Shown here: positions 1 through 6,472 of the stretch, piece after piece
How the letters are laid out: each line of letters opens with the position of its first letter
Position numbering within the stretch: the stretch's first letter is position 1
NCBI GenBank assembly: GCA_947626425.1
Contig: CANQRX010000014.1
Location: 1 to 19,370, forward strand
Direction: 5' to 3'
From: an uncultured Bacilli bacterium
GTDB lineage: Bacteria > Bacillota_I > Bacilli_A > RF39 > UBA660
Length of the DNA stretch: 19,370 bases
The notes under the pieces: model-generated
Seen by the model: the letters and a program-made list of their open reading frames with translations, nothing else
Databases searched by the model: none
Told to the model about the DNA's origin: nothing
Translations under genes and position numbers: made by a program

Positions 1-158
1 TCTCTAGTAAGACCATCAGATTTTTCAAAATGTTTACCACTTTTAATTGTTATGCTTTTATCATGATATTTTTTTTGTAATTCTCTTTCCTTTTTTCGAC
101 GAGCTCTTCGACCTAAGTTTTCATTTTCTTTGATTTCTTTAACTAATTCTTCGCACAT
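1..158 (-). CDS. Hypothetical protein, 3' part cut off by window edge
   Basis: An open minus-strand frame starts at ATG 158 and runs off the left edge. The start follows a good ribosome binding site (AAGGTGGT at about 163-170) and a near-consensus TATAAT. The visible 52 residues begin MCEELVKEIKENENLGRR and are highly charged, with an Arg/Lys-rich stretch at residues 16-32. No membrane segment or known motif is seen. I do not recognise the family. The basic, helical N-terminus would suit a nucleic-acid-binding or mobilisation protein, but nothing in the fragment proves that. Confidence 0.6.
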   Translation of the reverse strand, partial: MCEELVKEIKENENLGRRARRKKERELQKKYHDKSITIKSGKHFEKSDGLTR

Positions 159-182
159 TTTTTACCACCTTATTTTGTTTTC

Positions 183-210
183 ATTATATCAAAAAAACTT
201 TGCGAAGAAA
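183..210 (-). promoter_or_regulatory. Promoter of the left-edge gene
   Basis: On the minus strand there is an extended -10 (TGATATAAT, with TATAAT at 188-183). A weak -35 (TTTCTT at 210-205) lies 16 bp upstream. Transcription would begin near 176, only about 18 nt before ATG 158. Confidence 0.45.
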
Positions 211-255
211 TTTTTATTTAAGTTTGCTCTTTTTAGCTGTAACGAAATAGGGAAC

Positions 256-284
256 TTGTAAAAAGTTCTTTTTTATGTTACTAT
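256..284 (+). promoter_or_regulatory. Promoter of the putative antisense (antitoxin) RNA
   Basis: TTGTAA (256-261), a 17-bp spacer and TACTAT (279-284) give an expected start near 291 on the plus strand. No protein start with a ribosome binding site follows before the terminator at 367-400, so the transcript would be a short non-coding RNA running into the 3' part of the small minus-strand gene. A hairpin, GAACTT-GTAAA-AAGTTC, overlaps the -35 (252-268). Confidence 0.45.
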
Positions 285-311
285 GAATATGTCAAGGGAA
301 CTTGCATAAAA

Positions 312-347
312 TAAAAAGGGAACATTCAGTTTCGTTAAGTTGAATGT
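312..347 (-). terminator. Weak terminator of the toxin-like mRNA
   Basis: On the minus strand, ACATTCA and TGAATGT (347-341 and 328-322) form a 7-bp stem with a 12-nt loop. A CCC precedes TTTTTAT. The stem shares bases with the 339-352 block that can pair with the mRNA 5' end, so the two folds compete. Confidence 0.35.
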
Positions 348-366
348 CTACCCATTGTATGGTTTA

Positions 367-400
367 GACACTTATTCTAGCGAATGAGTGTCATTTTTTT
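367..400 (+). terminator. Strong intrinsic terminator of the antisense RNA
   Basis: GACACTTATTC (367-377), loop TAGC and GAATGAGTGTC (382-392) form an 11-bp stem with one T-G wobble. A run of seven T (394-400) follows on the plus strand only. The stop codon of the minus-strand peptide (393-391) overlaps the stem. Confidence 0.7.
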
Positions 401-483
401 ATAACTACTATCAAAATGATGAGGAGAAATAAAATGATAGTAATGAGCTTTAAAACCTTTATTATAAAAGTTTTAGTTTTCAC
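391..483 (-). CDS. Small hydrophobic peptide, candidate type I toxin (30 aa)
   Basis: A 30-codon gene starts at GTG 483-481 and is preceded by AAAGGAGG (500-493) at 9-nt spacing. The peptide begins MKTKTFIIKVLKLIT. A single very hydrophobic Ile/Leu/Val segment (about residues 6-28) ends in two lysines, so it is one membrane-spanning helix with basic ends. A longer frame could start further upstream, but the ribosome binding site fixes this GTG. Its own promoter (550-578) and an opposing RNA (291-400) surround it. Peptides of this size and shape are typical of type I toxins (TxpA, BsrG, Fst, AapA), which insert in the membrane. I recognise the architecture, not a named family; a regulatory membrane peptide is an alternative. 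Confidence 0.6.
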   Translation of the reverse strand: MKTKTFIIKVLKLITIILFLLIILIVVIKK

Positions 484-549
484 TATATCAAACCTCCTTT
501 CTGCAATAGATTGAAGGTAGACACTCAACAACTGATATTCCCTGTATAA

Positions 550-578
550 ATTATATATTATATAAAAATATAAAACAA
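550..578 (-). promoter_or_regulatory. Promoter of the small hydrophobic peptide gene
   Basis: On the minus strand TTGTTT (578-573), an exact 17-bp spacer and TATAAT (555-550) are present. Transcription would start near 543, leaving a leader of about 60 nt. That is long for this genome and contains the 529-516 pairing block. Confidence 0.65.
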
Positions 579-619
579 GCGAACAAAACAACTCGATTTT
601 AATATCTCAATTTTAATAG

Positions 620-667
620 TATGAGTTGTATTTACTCTCAGAATATGAGTTTTATTTACTTTTAGAA
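620..667. repeat. Tandem 24-bp direct repeat, two copies
   Basis: Two adjacent 24-bp units (620-643 and 644-667) both begin TATGAGTT and differ at 3 of 24 positions (all changes to T in the second copy). They lie upstream of the toxin-like gene's promoter and of the plus-strand gene at 756, in otherwise gene-free sequence. Confidence 0.8.
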
Positions 668-706
668 TTCACAAGATTTCCGCCAAGTTATTAAAATGTG
701 TGACTT

Positions 707-735
707 TTGATAAGAAATTTGGTACACTATATTTA
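707..735 (+). promoter_or_regulatory. Probable promoter of the PF06541-type gene
   Basis: TTGATA (707-712) stands 17 bp from TATTTA (730-735). A better -10 hexamer, TATAAT (734-739), lies 4 bp further down with a 21-bp gap. Either gives a leader of only about 10-14 nt. Confidence 0.4.
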
Positions 736-755
736 TAATTGAAAGTTGTGGTATT

Positions 756-1538
756 ATGTATAAGATATCATTATTATTTATGCAATTTTTAATCTTTAGT
801 ATGCTTGGCTATGTAGCTGAGATGATTACCTGTTGTGTGGTTAATAAAAAACTAACAAACCGCGGTTTTTTATGTGGACCAGTTATTCCTATCTATGGCT
901 TTGGTTGTTTAAGTATGCTATTGGTGTTACAACCCTATAAAGAAAATCCTTTTTTAATTTTTATTTTGGCTGTTTTATTAACAACTTCTTTAGAATATTT
1001 AACAAGTTATCTTTTAGAAAAAATTTTTCATAATAAATGGTGGGATTATAGTTATTTAAAATATAATATAAATGGCCGAATTTGTTTACGAAATGCTATT
1101 TTGTTTGGTATTGGCGGTCTGATTATCATTTATTTGGTTGGGCCTTGGGTGGTAAACTTTTTAAGTCATTTTAAAAAAGGGGTTTTAATTGTTCTTTCGA
1201 TTATTTTCTTTATTCTTTTTCTTTTGGATACTGTTTATTCAGCAATTGTGGCTTATTCTTTACGTAATCGTTTAATTATTGTAGAAGATTTAAAAAATGA
1301 TAAATTAGCAAAAATTCCGGGAATTTTAGAAAAAGTTTTAGCACGGCGTATTAAAAACTTTAAAGGTTTAAAGCTATATCCTTCAAGACTATTAAAAGCT
1401 TTCCCTTATATTGGTAAATCAAATGAAAAAGAATTTGATTTAATGAAAAAAATAGCTTTGAAAGAAAAAGAAATAAAAAGAAAAATTAAATTGGATAAAA
1501 AGAAGAAAAAAAGGAAAAAAAAGAAGAAAAAGAAATAA
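756..1538 (+). CDS. Putative ABC-transporter type IV / PF06541 membrane protein with poly-Lys tail
   Basis: The 260-residue protein has about five hydrophobic segments (residues 5-25, 40-58, 64-82, 113-135 and 142-168) and a basic cytoplasmic tail. Hallmarks of the PF06541 family are visible: RGFLCGPVIPIYGFG near residues 36-50, an E-x-L-T-S-x-x-L-E segment near 80-88, and WWDYS...N-x-x-GRICL near 95-111. The biochemical role of this family is unsettled. It is often called a permease but is found without transporter partners. The last 15 residues are almost pure lysine (about 13 Lys), encoded by an A/G-only stretch ending at the TAA. The start lacks a clear AGGAGG, so ATG 756 is chosen because it opens the hydrophobic N-terminus. 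An ABC transporter follows 67 bp downstream with its own promoter. Confidence 0.75.
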   Translation: MYKISLLFMQFLIFSMLGYVAEMITCCVVNKKLTNRGFLCGPVIPIYGFGCLSMLLVLQPYKENPFLIFILAVLLTTSLEYLTSYLLEKIFHNKWWDYSYLKYNINGRICLRNAILFGIGGLIIIYLVGPWVVNFLSHFKKGVLIVLSIIFFILFLLDTVYSAIVAYSLRNRLIIVEDLKNDKLAKIPGILEKVLARRIKNFKGLKLYPSRLLKAFPYIGKSNEKEFDLMKKIALKEKEIKRKIKLDKKKKKRKKKKKKK

Positions 1539-1557
1539 TATTATTGAAAGTTAAGTT

Positions 1558-1586
1558 TTGATAATATTTATTTTTTAGATTATAAT
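1558..1586 (+). promoter_or_regulatory. Promoter of the ABC transporter gene
   Basis: TTGATA (1558-1563), exactly 17 bp, then TATAAT (1581-1586). The predicted start near 1593 falls at the ribosome binding site GAGGAGAG (1593-1600), giving a leader of about 13 nt. Confidence 0.7.
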
Positions 1587-1605
1587 TTTAGAGAGGAGAG
1601 ATTTT

Positions 1606-4167
1606 ATGCTAGAAATTAAAAAAATAACTAAAACCTATGAAACTGATGGTTTTAAACAGCAAGCTTTACATGAAGTAAGTATTAATTTTCGAAAAAATGA
1701 ATTTGCTTCTATTTTAGGACCTAGTGGAAGTGGTAAAACAACGCTTTTGAATATCATTGGTGGTTTAGATCGTTATGATAAAGGAGATTTAATCATTAAT
1801 GAGGTTAGTACCAAAGAATATAAAGACCGCGATTGGGATGCTTATCGAAATCATCGGGTTGGTTTTGTCTTTCAAAGCTATAATTTAATTAGTCATCAAA
1901 CGATTTTACAAAATGTGGAACTGGCTCTTACTTTATCTGGAGTGGGAAAAACTGAACGAAGAAGTCGGGCCAAAAAGGTTTTAAAAAGTGTTGGCTTAGA
2001 AAAACATATAAATAAATTGCCAAATCAATTATCGGGTGGACAAATGCAACGGGTGGCAATCGCTAGAGCCTTAATTAATGATCCGGATATTTTGCTTGCG
2101 GATGAACCAACGGGAGCCCTAGATTCTGATACAAGTACCCAAATAATGGATTTATTAAAGGATGTTGCTAAAGATAAATTAGTTATTATGGTTACTCATA
2201 ATCCTGAATTAGCTGAAAAATATTCTTCGCGAATTATTAAATTAAAAGATGGAGAAGTTATTGATGATACTAATCCTTATGATGGAAAGGTTAATACTAA
2301 AGAATCTTCAGAACAAGAAAAGAAAAAAAGTCAAAAAACTTCGATGAATTTAAGAACAGCTTTAGCTTTATCATTAAACAATTTATTAACGAAAAAAGGA
2401 AGAACGATTTTAACTGCCTTTGCAGGTTCGATTGGGATTATTGGTATAGCTTTAATTTTATCATTATCAAGTGGGTTAAATAATTATATTAATAAAGTTG
2501 AAGAAGATACCTTATCACTTTATCCTTTAACACTGGAACGGACTACCATGGATAGAACCAGTTTAATGCAATCGTTTATGGATGATGGAGAAAATAAAGA
2601 AAACGGCAATGATAAAGTGTATTCTAATAATATTATGACCGATATGATTTCTTCCATTGCTGGAAGTAGTACGGTTAATGATTTAAAAAGTTTTAAAAAA
2701 TATATTGAAAATGATAATAGCGATTTAAAAAATTATGTTAGCGATATTCGTTACGCTTATAATTTAAACTTAAATTTGTATAAAGCTAATTATGAGGAAG
2801 AAATAGTCCAAGTAAATCCAAGTACCGTTTTTGATAATTTAGGAATAGGTAATGAAATGATGGGGCAAGTTGCAATGCCCGGAATGAGTGAGGTTAACTC
2901 ATGGGTTGAACTTCCTTCGAAAAAAGAAGTTTTAGATTCGCAATATGACTTAGTTGCTGGTAAAATGCCTGAGGAATACAATGAAGTGGTTTTAGTTATG
3001 GACCAAAATAACCAAGTTAGTGATTATGCTTTATATTCTTTAGGTTTGTTAGACCAAAGCGAGTTAAAAAGTACTATGAATAAAATAATGAGTGGAGAAG
3101 AAATAGAGAAAAAAGATACTTATGTTTATGATTATAATGAAATAATTGGTTTAAAGTATAAATTAGTTTTAAATACTGATTATTATGAAAAAACAAAAGG
3201 AATTTGGCTAGATAAAAGATCTGATGAAGCTTTTATGAAAAATATTTTAAAAAAGGCTCCTGATATTGAAGTTGTTGGAATTATTAAAATAAGTGAAGAT
3301 TCATCAGCCTCAACAACAGGGGTAATTGGTTATACTAAAAAATTAACTGAATATACGGTTAATAAAATAAATGAAACAACGATTGCGAAAGAACAGTTAG
3401 CTGACAAAGAAAAAAATGTTTTTACAGGGGTAAAGTTTAGTGATAATAATGACTTTGATATTAAAAATTTACCACCTGAACAACAACAATATTTAGCAAC
3501 TTTATCCCAAGCCGAATTAGCCCAATTAATTGCAGAATACAGCGAGAATGCTTCATCAACTTATGAAAGCAATCTTCAAAAATTAGGAATTGTTGATTTA
3601 GAAGATCCATTTACTATTGAATTATATCCAAAGGATTTTGAGGCTAAAGATAAAATTATTGAAGTTATTGATAAATATAATGAGGGTAAGGCAGAAGAAG
3701 ATAAGCTAGTTTATTCGGATTTTGTTGGCGTAATGATGAGTTCTGTAACGACCATTATTAATGCTATAAGCTACATTTTAATTGCTTTTGTAAGTATTTC
3801 TTTAGTAGTTTCATCAATAATGATTGCAATTATTACATATATTTCTGTTATTGAAAGAACGAAAGAAATTGGTATTTTAAGAGCTATTGGAGCTCGTAAA
3901 AAAGATGTATCGCGAGTATTTAATGCCGAAACATTAATTGAAGGTTTATTCGCAGGAGTTTTAGGAATTGGTGTCACCATTTTACTAAATATCCCAATAA
4001 ATTCGGTTATTAAATCAATTACTGATATATCAGGATTATCAAAATTACCAGTTGGTGGTGCAATAATATTAGTAATTATTTCGGTTTTCCTTACTTTCAT
4101 CGCGGGACTTATTCCCTCAAAGATGGCTAGTAAAAAAGATCCAGTTATTGCTTTACGAACTGAATAG
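1606..4167 (+). CDS. Fused ABC transporter ATP-binding/permease protein (MacB/FtsX type)
   Basis: This 853-residue protein joins an ATPase to an FtsX-like permease. In the ATPase, Walker A is GPSGSGKT (residues 38-45), the Q-loop follows FVFQ (87-90), the signature is LSGGQ (142-146), Walker B is ILLADEP (162-168) and the switch His is 198. The first membrane helix lies at about 262-288, followed by a large extracytoplasmic domain of about 400 residues and three C-terminal helices with the typical ERTKEIGILRAIGARKKDV loop. The extracytoplasmic domain is rich in Asn, Asp and Glu. Such Type VII ABC proteins do mechanotransmission rather than classical transport: export of peptides or lipoproteins, antimicrobial resistance, or cell-wall hydrolase control. 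The substrate cannot be told here. No two-component system or membrane fusion protein is adjacent. Confidence 0.9.
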   Translation: MLEIKKITKTYETDGFKQQALHEVSINFRKNEFASILGPSGSGKTTLLNIIGGLDRYDKGDLIINEVSTKEYKDRDWDAYRNHRVGFVFQSYNLISHQTILQNVELALTLSGVGKTERRSRAKKVLKSVGLEKHINKLPNQLSGGQMQRVAIARALINDPDILLADEPTGALDSDTSTQIMDLLKDVAKDKLVIMVTHNPELAEKYSSRIIKLKDGEVIDDTNPYDGKVNTKESSEQEKKKSQKTSMNLRTALALSLNNLLTKKGRTILTAFAGSIGIIGIALILSLSSGLNNYINKVEEDTLSLYPLTLERTTMDRTSLMQSFMDDGENKENGNDKVYSNNIMTDMISSIAGSSTVNDLKSFKKYIENDNSDLKNYVSDIRYAYNLNLNLYKANYEEEIVQVNPSTVFDNLGIGNEMMGQVAMPGMSEVNSWVELPSKKEVLDSQYDLVAGKMPEEYNEVVLVMDQNNQVSDYALYSLGLLDQSELKSTMNKIMSGEEIEKKDTYVYDYNEIIGLKYKLVLNTDYYEKTKGIWLDKRSDEAFMKNILKKAPDIEVVGIIKISEDSSASTTGVIGYTKKLTEYTVNKINETTIAKEQLADKEKNVFTGVKFSDNNDFDIKNLPPEQQQYLATLSQAELAQLIAEYSENASSTYESNLQKLGIVDLEDPFTIELYPKDFEAKDKIIEVIDKYNEGKAEEDKLVYSDFVGVMMSSVTTIINAISYILIAFVSISLVVSSIMIAIITYISVIERTKEIGILRAIGARKKDVSRVFNAETLIEGLFAGVLGIGVTILLNIPINSVIKSITDISGLSKLPVGGAIILVIISVFLTFIAGLIPSKMASKKDPVIALRTE

Positions 4168-4194
4168 ACAAGTAATTTACAACTTGTCTTTTTT
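4167..4194 (+). terminator. Intrinsic terminator after the ABC transporter
   Basis: GACAAGT (4167-4173) and ACTTGTC (4182-4188) form a 7-bp stem followed by six T (4189-4194). The stem starts at the last base of the stop codon. Confidence 0.75.
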
Positions 4195-4457
4195 AATGGG
4201 GTGGATTATAATCACTGTAAAAGAAGGGAGGATAAAATATTTTTAACTTAAAAAGGAAAAAGTAACAATTAAAAAGATGCTGTTATTTACTAATGTTCCA
4301 AACGTAATCCAAATTAAAAAATACCTATGAATTACATAATAAAATTCCTAAAGGGTACGTAATTGATTTAAAAAACAAATTAGATATAACATAAGGTAAA
4401 AAGATTTTAAATTAATAATTTATTAACAAAATTAAAACAAAATAAAATTAAAATATC
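4195..4457. other. AT-rich gap without a recognisable gene
   Basis: Frames are short and broken by many stops on both strands. A ribosome-binding-like AAGGGAGG near 4225 has no start codon at a useful distance. I see nothing functional until the promoter at 4458. Confidence 0.5.
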
Positions 4458-4486
4458 TTGAAAAAGGAAGGTTATTAACTTATAAT
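4458..4486 (+). promoter_or_regulatory. Promoter of the variable surface protein gene
   Basis: TTGAAA (4458-4463), exactly 17 bp, then TATAAT (4481-4486). The start would be near 4493, about 36 nt before ATG 4529. Its presence argues that the gene truly begins at 4529, ahead of the G tract. Confidence 0.65.
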
Positions 4487-4528
4487 TTTAAGTAGAAAAA
4501 CTAGGTAAAAAATGAAAGGAAAAAGAAA

Positions 4529-4633
4529 ATGAAAATTGATAATTATAAGCTAAAAAACAAGAAAAAAATGAAAATTTTAATTGGAAGTATAGTTGGAATA
4601 ATAGCCCTAGGGGGGGGGGTATATATTAAATAG
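4529..4633 (+). pseudogene. 5' part (membrane anchor) of the variable surface protein, out of frame at a G10 tract
   Basis: ATG 4529 has an AAAGGA ribosome binding site (4515-4520) and a promoter at 4458-4486. It encodes a basic N-terminus followed by the hydrophobic segment MKILIGSIVGIIALGGG (residues 14-30), then hits TAG at 4631-4633. The stop arises because the glycine codons lie in a run of ten G (4610-4619). With nine G the frame continues without a stop through LNRSYGKYQVSQSF into the large frame that is open to 5939. A short basic head, one transmembrane anchor and a long extracytoplasmic body is the expected shape of the intact protein. It is either an OFF phase variant, a true pseudogene or a homopolymer assembly error. 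Confidence 0.65.
4610..4619 (+). repeat. Homopolymeric G10 tract inside a coding sequence
   Basis: Ten consecutive G follow CCCTA in a region otherwise made of A and T. It encodes Gly-Gly-Gly at the end of the anchor helix. It is the only long G run in the window. Changing its length by one base changes whether the protein is made. Confidence 0.9.
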
Positions 4634-4673
4634 AAGTTATGGAAAATACCAAGTAAGTCAAAGTTTTCCCATA

Positions 4674-5939
4674 ATGGAAGGCCAAATAATAATTAAAAAA
4701 ATAGCTGTAAATCTAAGTTTAGCATCTTGTAATGATACAGTCCAAGCTACAACAGAAGTAACAACAGACGATAATATTGAAAAGTATGAGTATCAAATTG
4801 ACAGTGGAGATTGGAAAGAAGGTTCTGCTACACAGAATATTATTGTATCATCGGGAGGAAAGCATACAATAAAAGTTAGAGTAACTGCGGGATCAAAAAC
4901 AGCTGAAACAAGTCAAGAGATAGATATGCCATCAGTAACTATATTAGGAAAGCAAATAGCAATTGCGACTTGTGAAAACGGTATATATAAAGTAGAGCAT
5001 AAAGATGAAACAGGATTAAGTGCTGATGGTTGGAAGAAAGAAGAATACCGTTTTGCTGGCGTAAATTATACTGATGAAAGTACTCCATATGTTCATAATT
5101 ATGTAAATTTTAATAATGAAAAGTGGCGAATTATCGGATTAGTAAATGTTAAAACAGAAGATGGAACATATGAGCAACGATTAAAAATTGTACGAACTGA
5201 TGGAATAAATGGTCAAAAAGATTTTGGAAGTTATCAATGGAACAGTGAATACAATAATGATTGGACAACTTCATCATTAAAAAATATGTTAAATGGAATT
5301 TATTACAATAGCGGAAATGGAAGTTGCTACACAGACGATAGTGCAGCTAGTACTTGTGATTTTGCAAGTGGAATTGAGTTACCAAAAGGCTTAAATGAAA
5401 CAGCCCGAGAAATGGTTGATGATGGAGTAACATGGAATTTAGGAGGAACAGATGACTATCAAGATTCATCAAATGGTTTAGTGACGAATTTGTATAACTA
5501 TGAGCGAGGAACTACGGTACCTAGTAGTCATCAAACCGAATGGTCAGCAACAACAGATCCAACAGAACATAAAGGGGTAGGATTAATATATCCAAGTGAT
5601 TATGGATATGCAAGTCATGGAGGAAGTAAAGGAAGAGCATACTGCTTTGCAAAAGAATTATACAATTGGGATGCAACTCAAGGAGACTATCAAACCAACT
5701 GTGCCAATAACGATTGGCTAAAGCCAAGTGGTAGTAGTAGCTATTTATGGACGATTACGCCGTTTTCGGGCTATTCTGACGGTGCGTTCAATGTCTACTC
5801 GGAGGGGTTTCTCTACTACTACGACAACGTCACGGACTCCGGCGTCGTCTGGCCCGTAGTATATCTGAAATCGAATGTGAAAATTGTTGATGGAACAGGT
5901 GAAATTAATAATCCATATCAATTATCTGTTCAAAATTAA
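4674..5939 (+). CDS. Surface-anchored variable protein body with a C-terminal DGR-type (CLec-like) variable region
   Basis: The frame is open to 5939. As read it starts at ATG 4674, but no ribosome binding site precedes that codon. The real start is probably 4529 through the G tract. Residues about 10-80 form a beta-rich Ig-like module (the repeated Thr/Val pattern and GKHTIKVRV). After a linker the main domain runs from about residue 115: WRIIGL, then YPSDYGYAS, YCFAKELYNWD, WLKPSG and LWTITPFSGYSDGAF, with VVYLKSNVKI near the end. This arrangement matches the C-type-lectin-like (formylglycine-enzyme-related) target proteins of diversity-generating retroelements known in gut Firmicutes. Six cysteines may form disulfides. 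The last 60 codons shift sharply to G/C-ending codons. No retroelement reverse transcriptase is nearby, so it would be a target acted on in trans. The ligand is unknown. Confidence 0.7.
   Translation: MEGQIIIKKIAVNLSLASCNDTVQATTEVTTDDNIEKYEYQIDSGDWKEGSATQNIIVSSGGKHTIKVRVTAGSKTAETSQEIDMPSVTILGKQIAIATCENGIYKVEHKDETGLSADGWKKEEYRFAGVNYTDESTPYVHNYVNFNNEKWRIIGLVNVKTEDGTYEQRLKIVRTDGINGQKDFGSYQWNSEYNNDWTTSSLKNMLNGIYYNSGNGSCYTDDSAASTCDFASGIELPKGLNETAREMVDDGVTWNLGGTDDYQDSSNGLVTNLYNYERGTTVPSSHQTEWSATTDPTEHKGVGLIYPSDYGYASHGGSKGRAYCFAKELYNWDATQGDYQTNCANNDWLKPSGSSSYLWTITPFSGYSDGAFNVYSEGFLYYYDNVTDSGVVWPVVYLKSNVKIVDGTGEINNPYQLSVQN
5749..5880 (+). other. Putative DGR variable region (VR) within the surface protein gene
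   Basis: By hand count 61 of 110 bases at 5751-5860 are G or C (about 55 percent), while flanking coding DNA is visibly A/T-rich. Nearly all codons here end in C or G (GAC, TAC, TTC, GTC, TCC), unlike the A/T-ending codons before 5748 and after 5880. A VR copied from a template rich in AAC codons, with random changes at the adenines, gives this pattern: NNC codons such as TAC, GAC, TTC and GGC. GVVWPVVYL near the end may come from a GVRPVVYL-type framework with AGG changed to TGG. The template repeat is not in the window. Confidence 0.6.
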
Positions 5940-5986
5940 AAGTTATCCGAAAATAGCTATCTTTGAAATGTTTATGAACAGATAAT
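5921..5986. repeat. Inverted repeat at the end of the variable protein gene
   Basis: ATTATCTGTTC (5921-5931, inside the last codons) and GAACAGATAAT (5976-5986) are an exact 11-bp inverted pair around 44 bp that include the stop codon. No T run follows, so it is not a standard terminator. The same sequence forms the compact palindrome at 6473-6498. Confidence 0.7.
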
Positions 5987-5989
5987 ATA

Positions 5990-6472
5990 CATACAAAAAC
6001 CAATCGGCAAAGTATCGATTAGGTAAGAATTGTGTCGATGAATCCACAAGATTTCAGAATTTTTTACATTCTAGCTATGGATGGTTACTTAAAAATATGG
6101 AATCAAGAATATTTTGAATATAAAAAGAAAAATATTCTAAATTCTTATTAGAAAGATAATTTTGATTCTTACAACCGATTTATGGTAAAAACATCTTTCT
6201 CAAAATCAAATATTTTGTGATTATCCAACAGATTGTAATCCAATACTAAAAAATTATTTAAATTATGTTAAAAAATGTAAGAATTAATTCTGAAAATGGT
6301 ATAAAAGTTATTAATGAAACAATTGATAAAGAAAAATCTGTCTAAAAACTAATTTTTTATATAGAAAAAGAAAAATTTAAAGCAATTTAAGATTATTTGC
6401 TAATAAGTTCAATAATAAATTAGATGATTGGGATGATGACAAAATTTACTGGACCACCTAGTAAGTTTATAA
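5990..6472 (+). pseudogene. Decayed coding sequence, origin unknown
   Basis: No intact gene is present. Coding-like fragments appear in shifting plus-strand frames: a piece beginning MDGYLKIWNQEYFEYKKK (from about 6077), a 32-codon piece containing QIFCDYPTDCNPILKNY (about 6190-6285) and a piece containing NGIKVINETIDKEK (about 6285-6345). Each is ended by a stop and continued in another frame. This looks like a frameshifted remnant of an accessory gene, but no family is recognisable and it may simply be non-coding AT-rich DNA. Confidence 0.3.

Larger units (their letters stand above)
291..400 (+). ncRNA. Candidate antisense RNA (type I antitoxin)
   Basis: An RNA of about 110 nt is predicted between the promoter at 256-284 and the intrinsic terminator at 367-400. 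It has no credible reading frame with a ribosome binding site. It is fully complementary to the last codons and 3' untranslated region of the 30-residue membrane peptide gene on the other strand. This 3'-end overlap is how RatA/TxpA and SR4/BsrG are arranged in Bacillus subtilis. The RNA is inferred from signals only, and no expression evidence is available. Confidence 0.4.
339..529 (-). promoter_or_regulatory. Long-range 5'-3' pairing blocks flanking the toxin-like peptide
   Basis: The minus-strand leader contains GTTGAGTGTCTACC (529-516). The region after the stop contains GGTAGACATTCAAC (352-339). In the mRNA these can form 14 consecutive base pairs, one of them G-U, closing the molecule around the reading frame and lying upstream of the ribosome binding site. 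Such head-to-tail closure is known in type I toxin mRNAs (hok, fst, aapA). The complementarity is read from the sequence; the role is inferred. Confidence 0.5.

Noticed and set aside
252..274. Hairpin GAACTT-GTAAA-AAGTTC plus six T as a plus-strand terminator
   Set aside because: No plus-strand gene lies upstream, and the same bases form a better promoter -35. Kept only as a note.
391..591. 66-residue minus-strand protein from the first ATG
   Set aside because: Its start lies upstream of the promoter at 550-578. The AAAGGAGG at 493-500 points to the 30-residue form.
2790..4100. Minus-strand frames inside the ABC transporter gene
   Set aside because: They are shadows of the plus-strand gene, with no ribosome binding site or promoter.
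4195..4457. A riboswitch, RNA gene or retroelement template in the gap before the surface protein
   Set aside because: No GC-rich block, conserved core or copy of the 5749-5880 sequence is visible there.
5521..5727. Minus-strand 68-codon frame inside the variable protein gene
   Set aside because: Low-complexity Leu/Ile translation opposite a clear coding frame.
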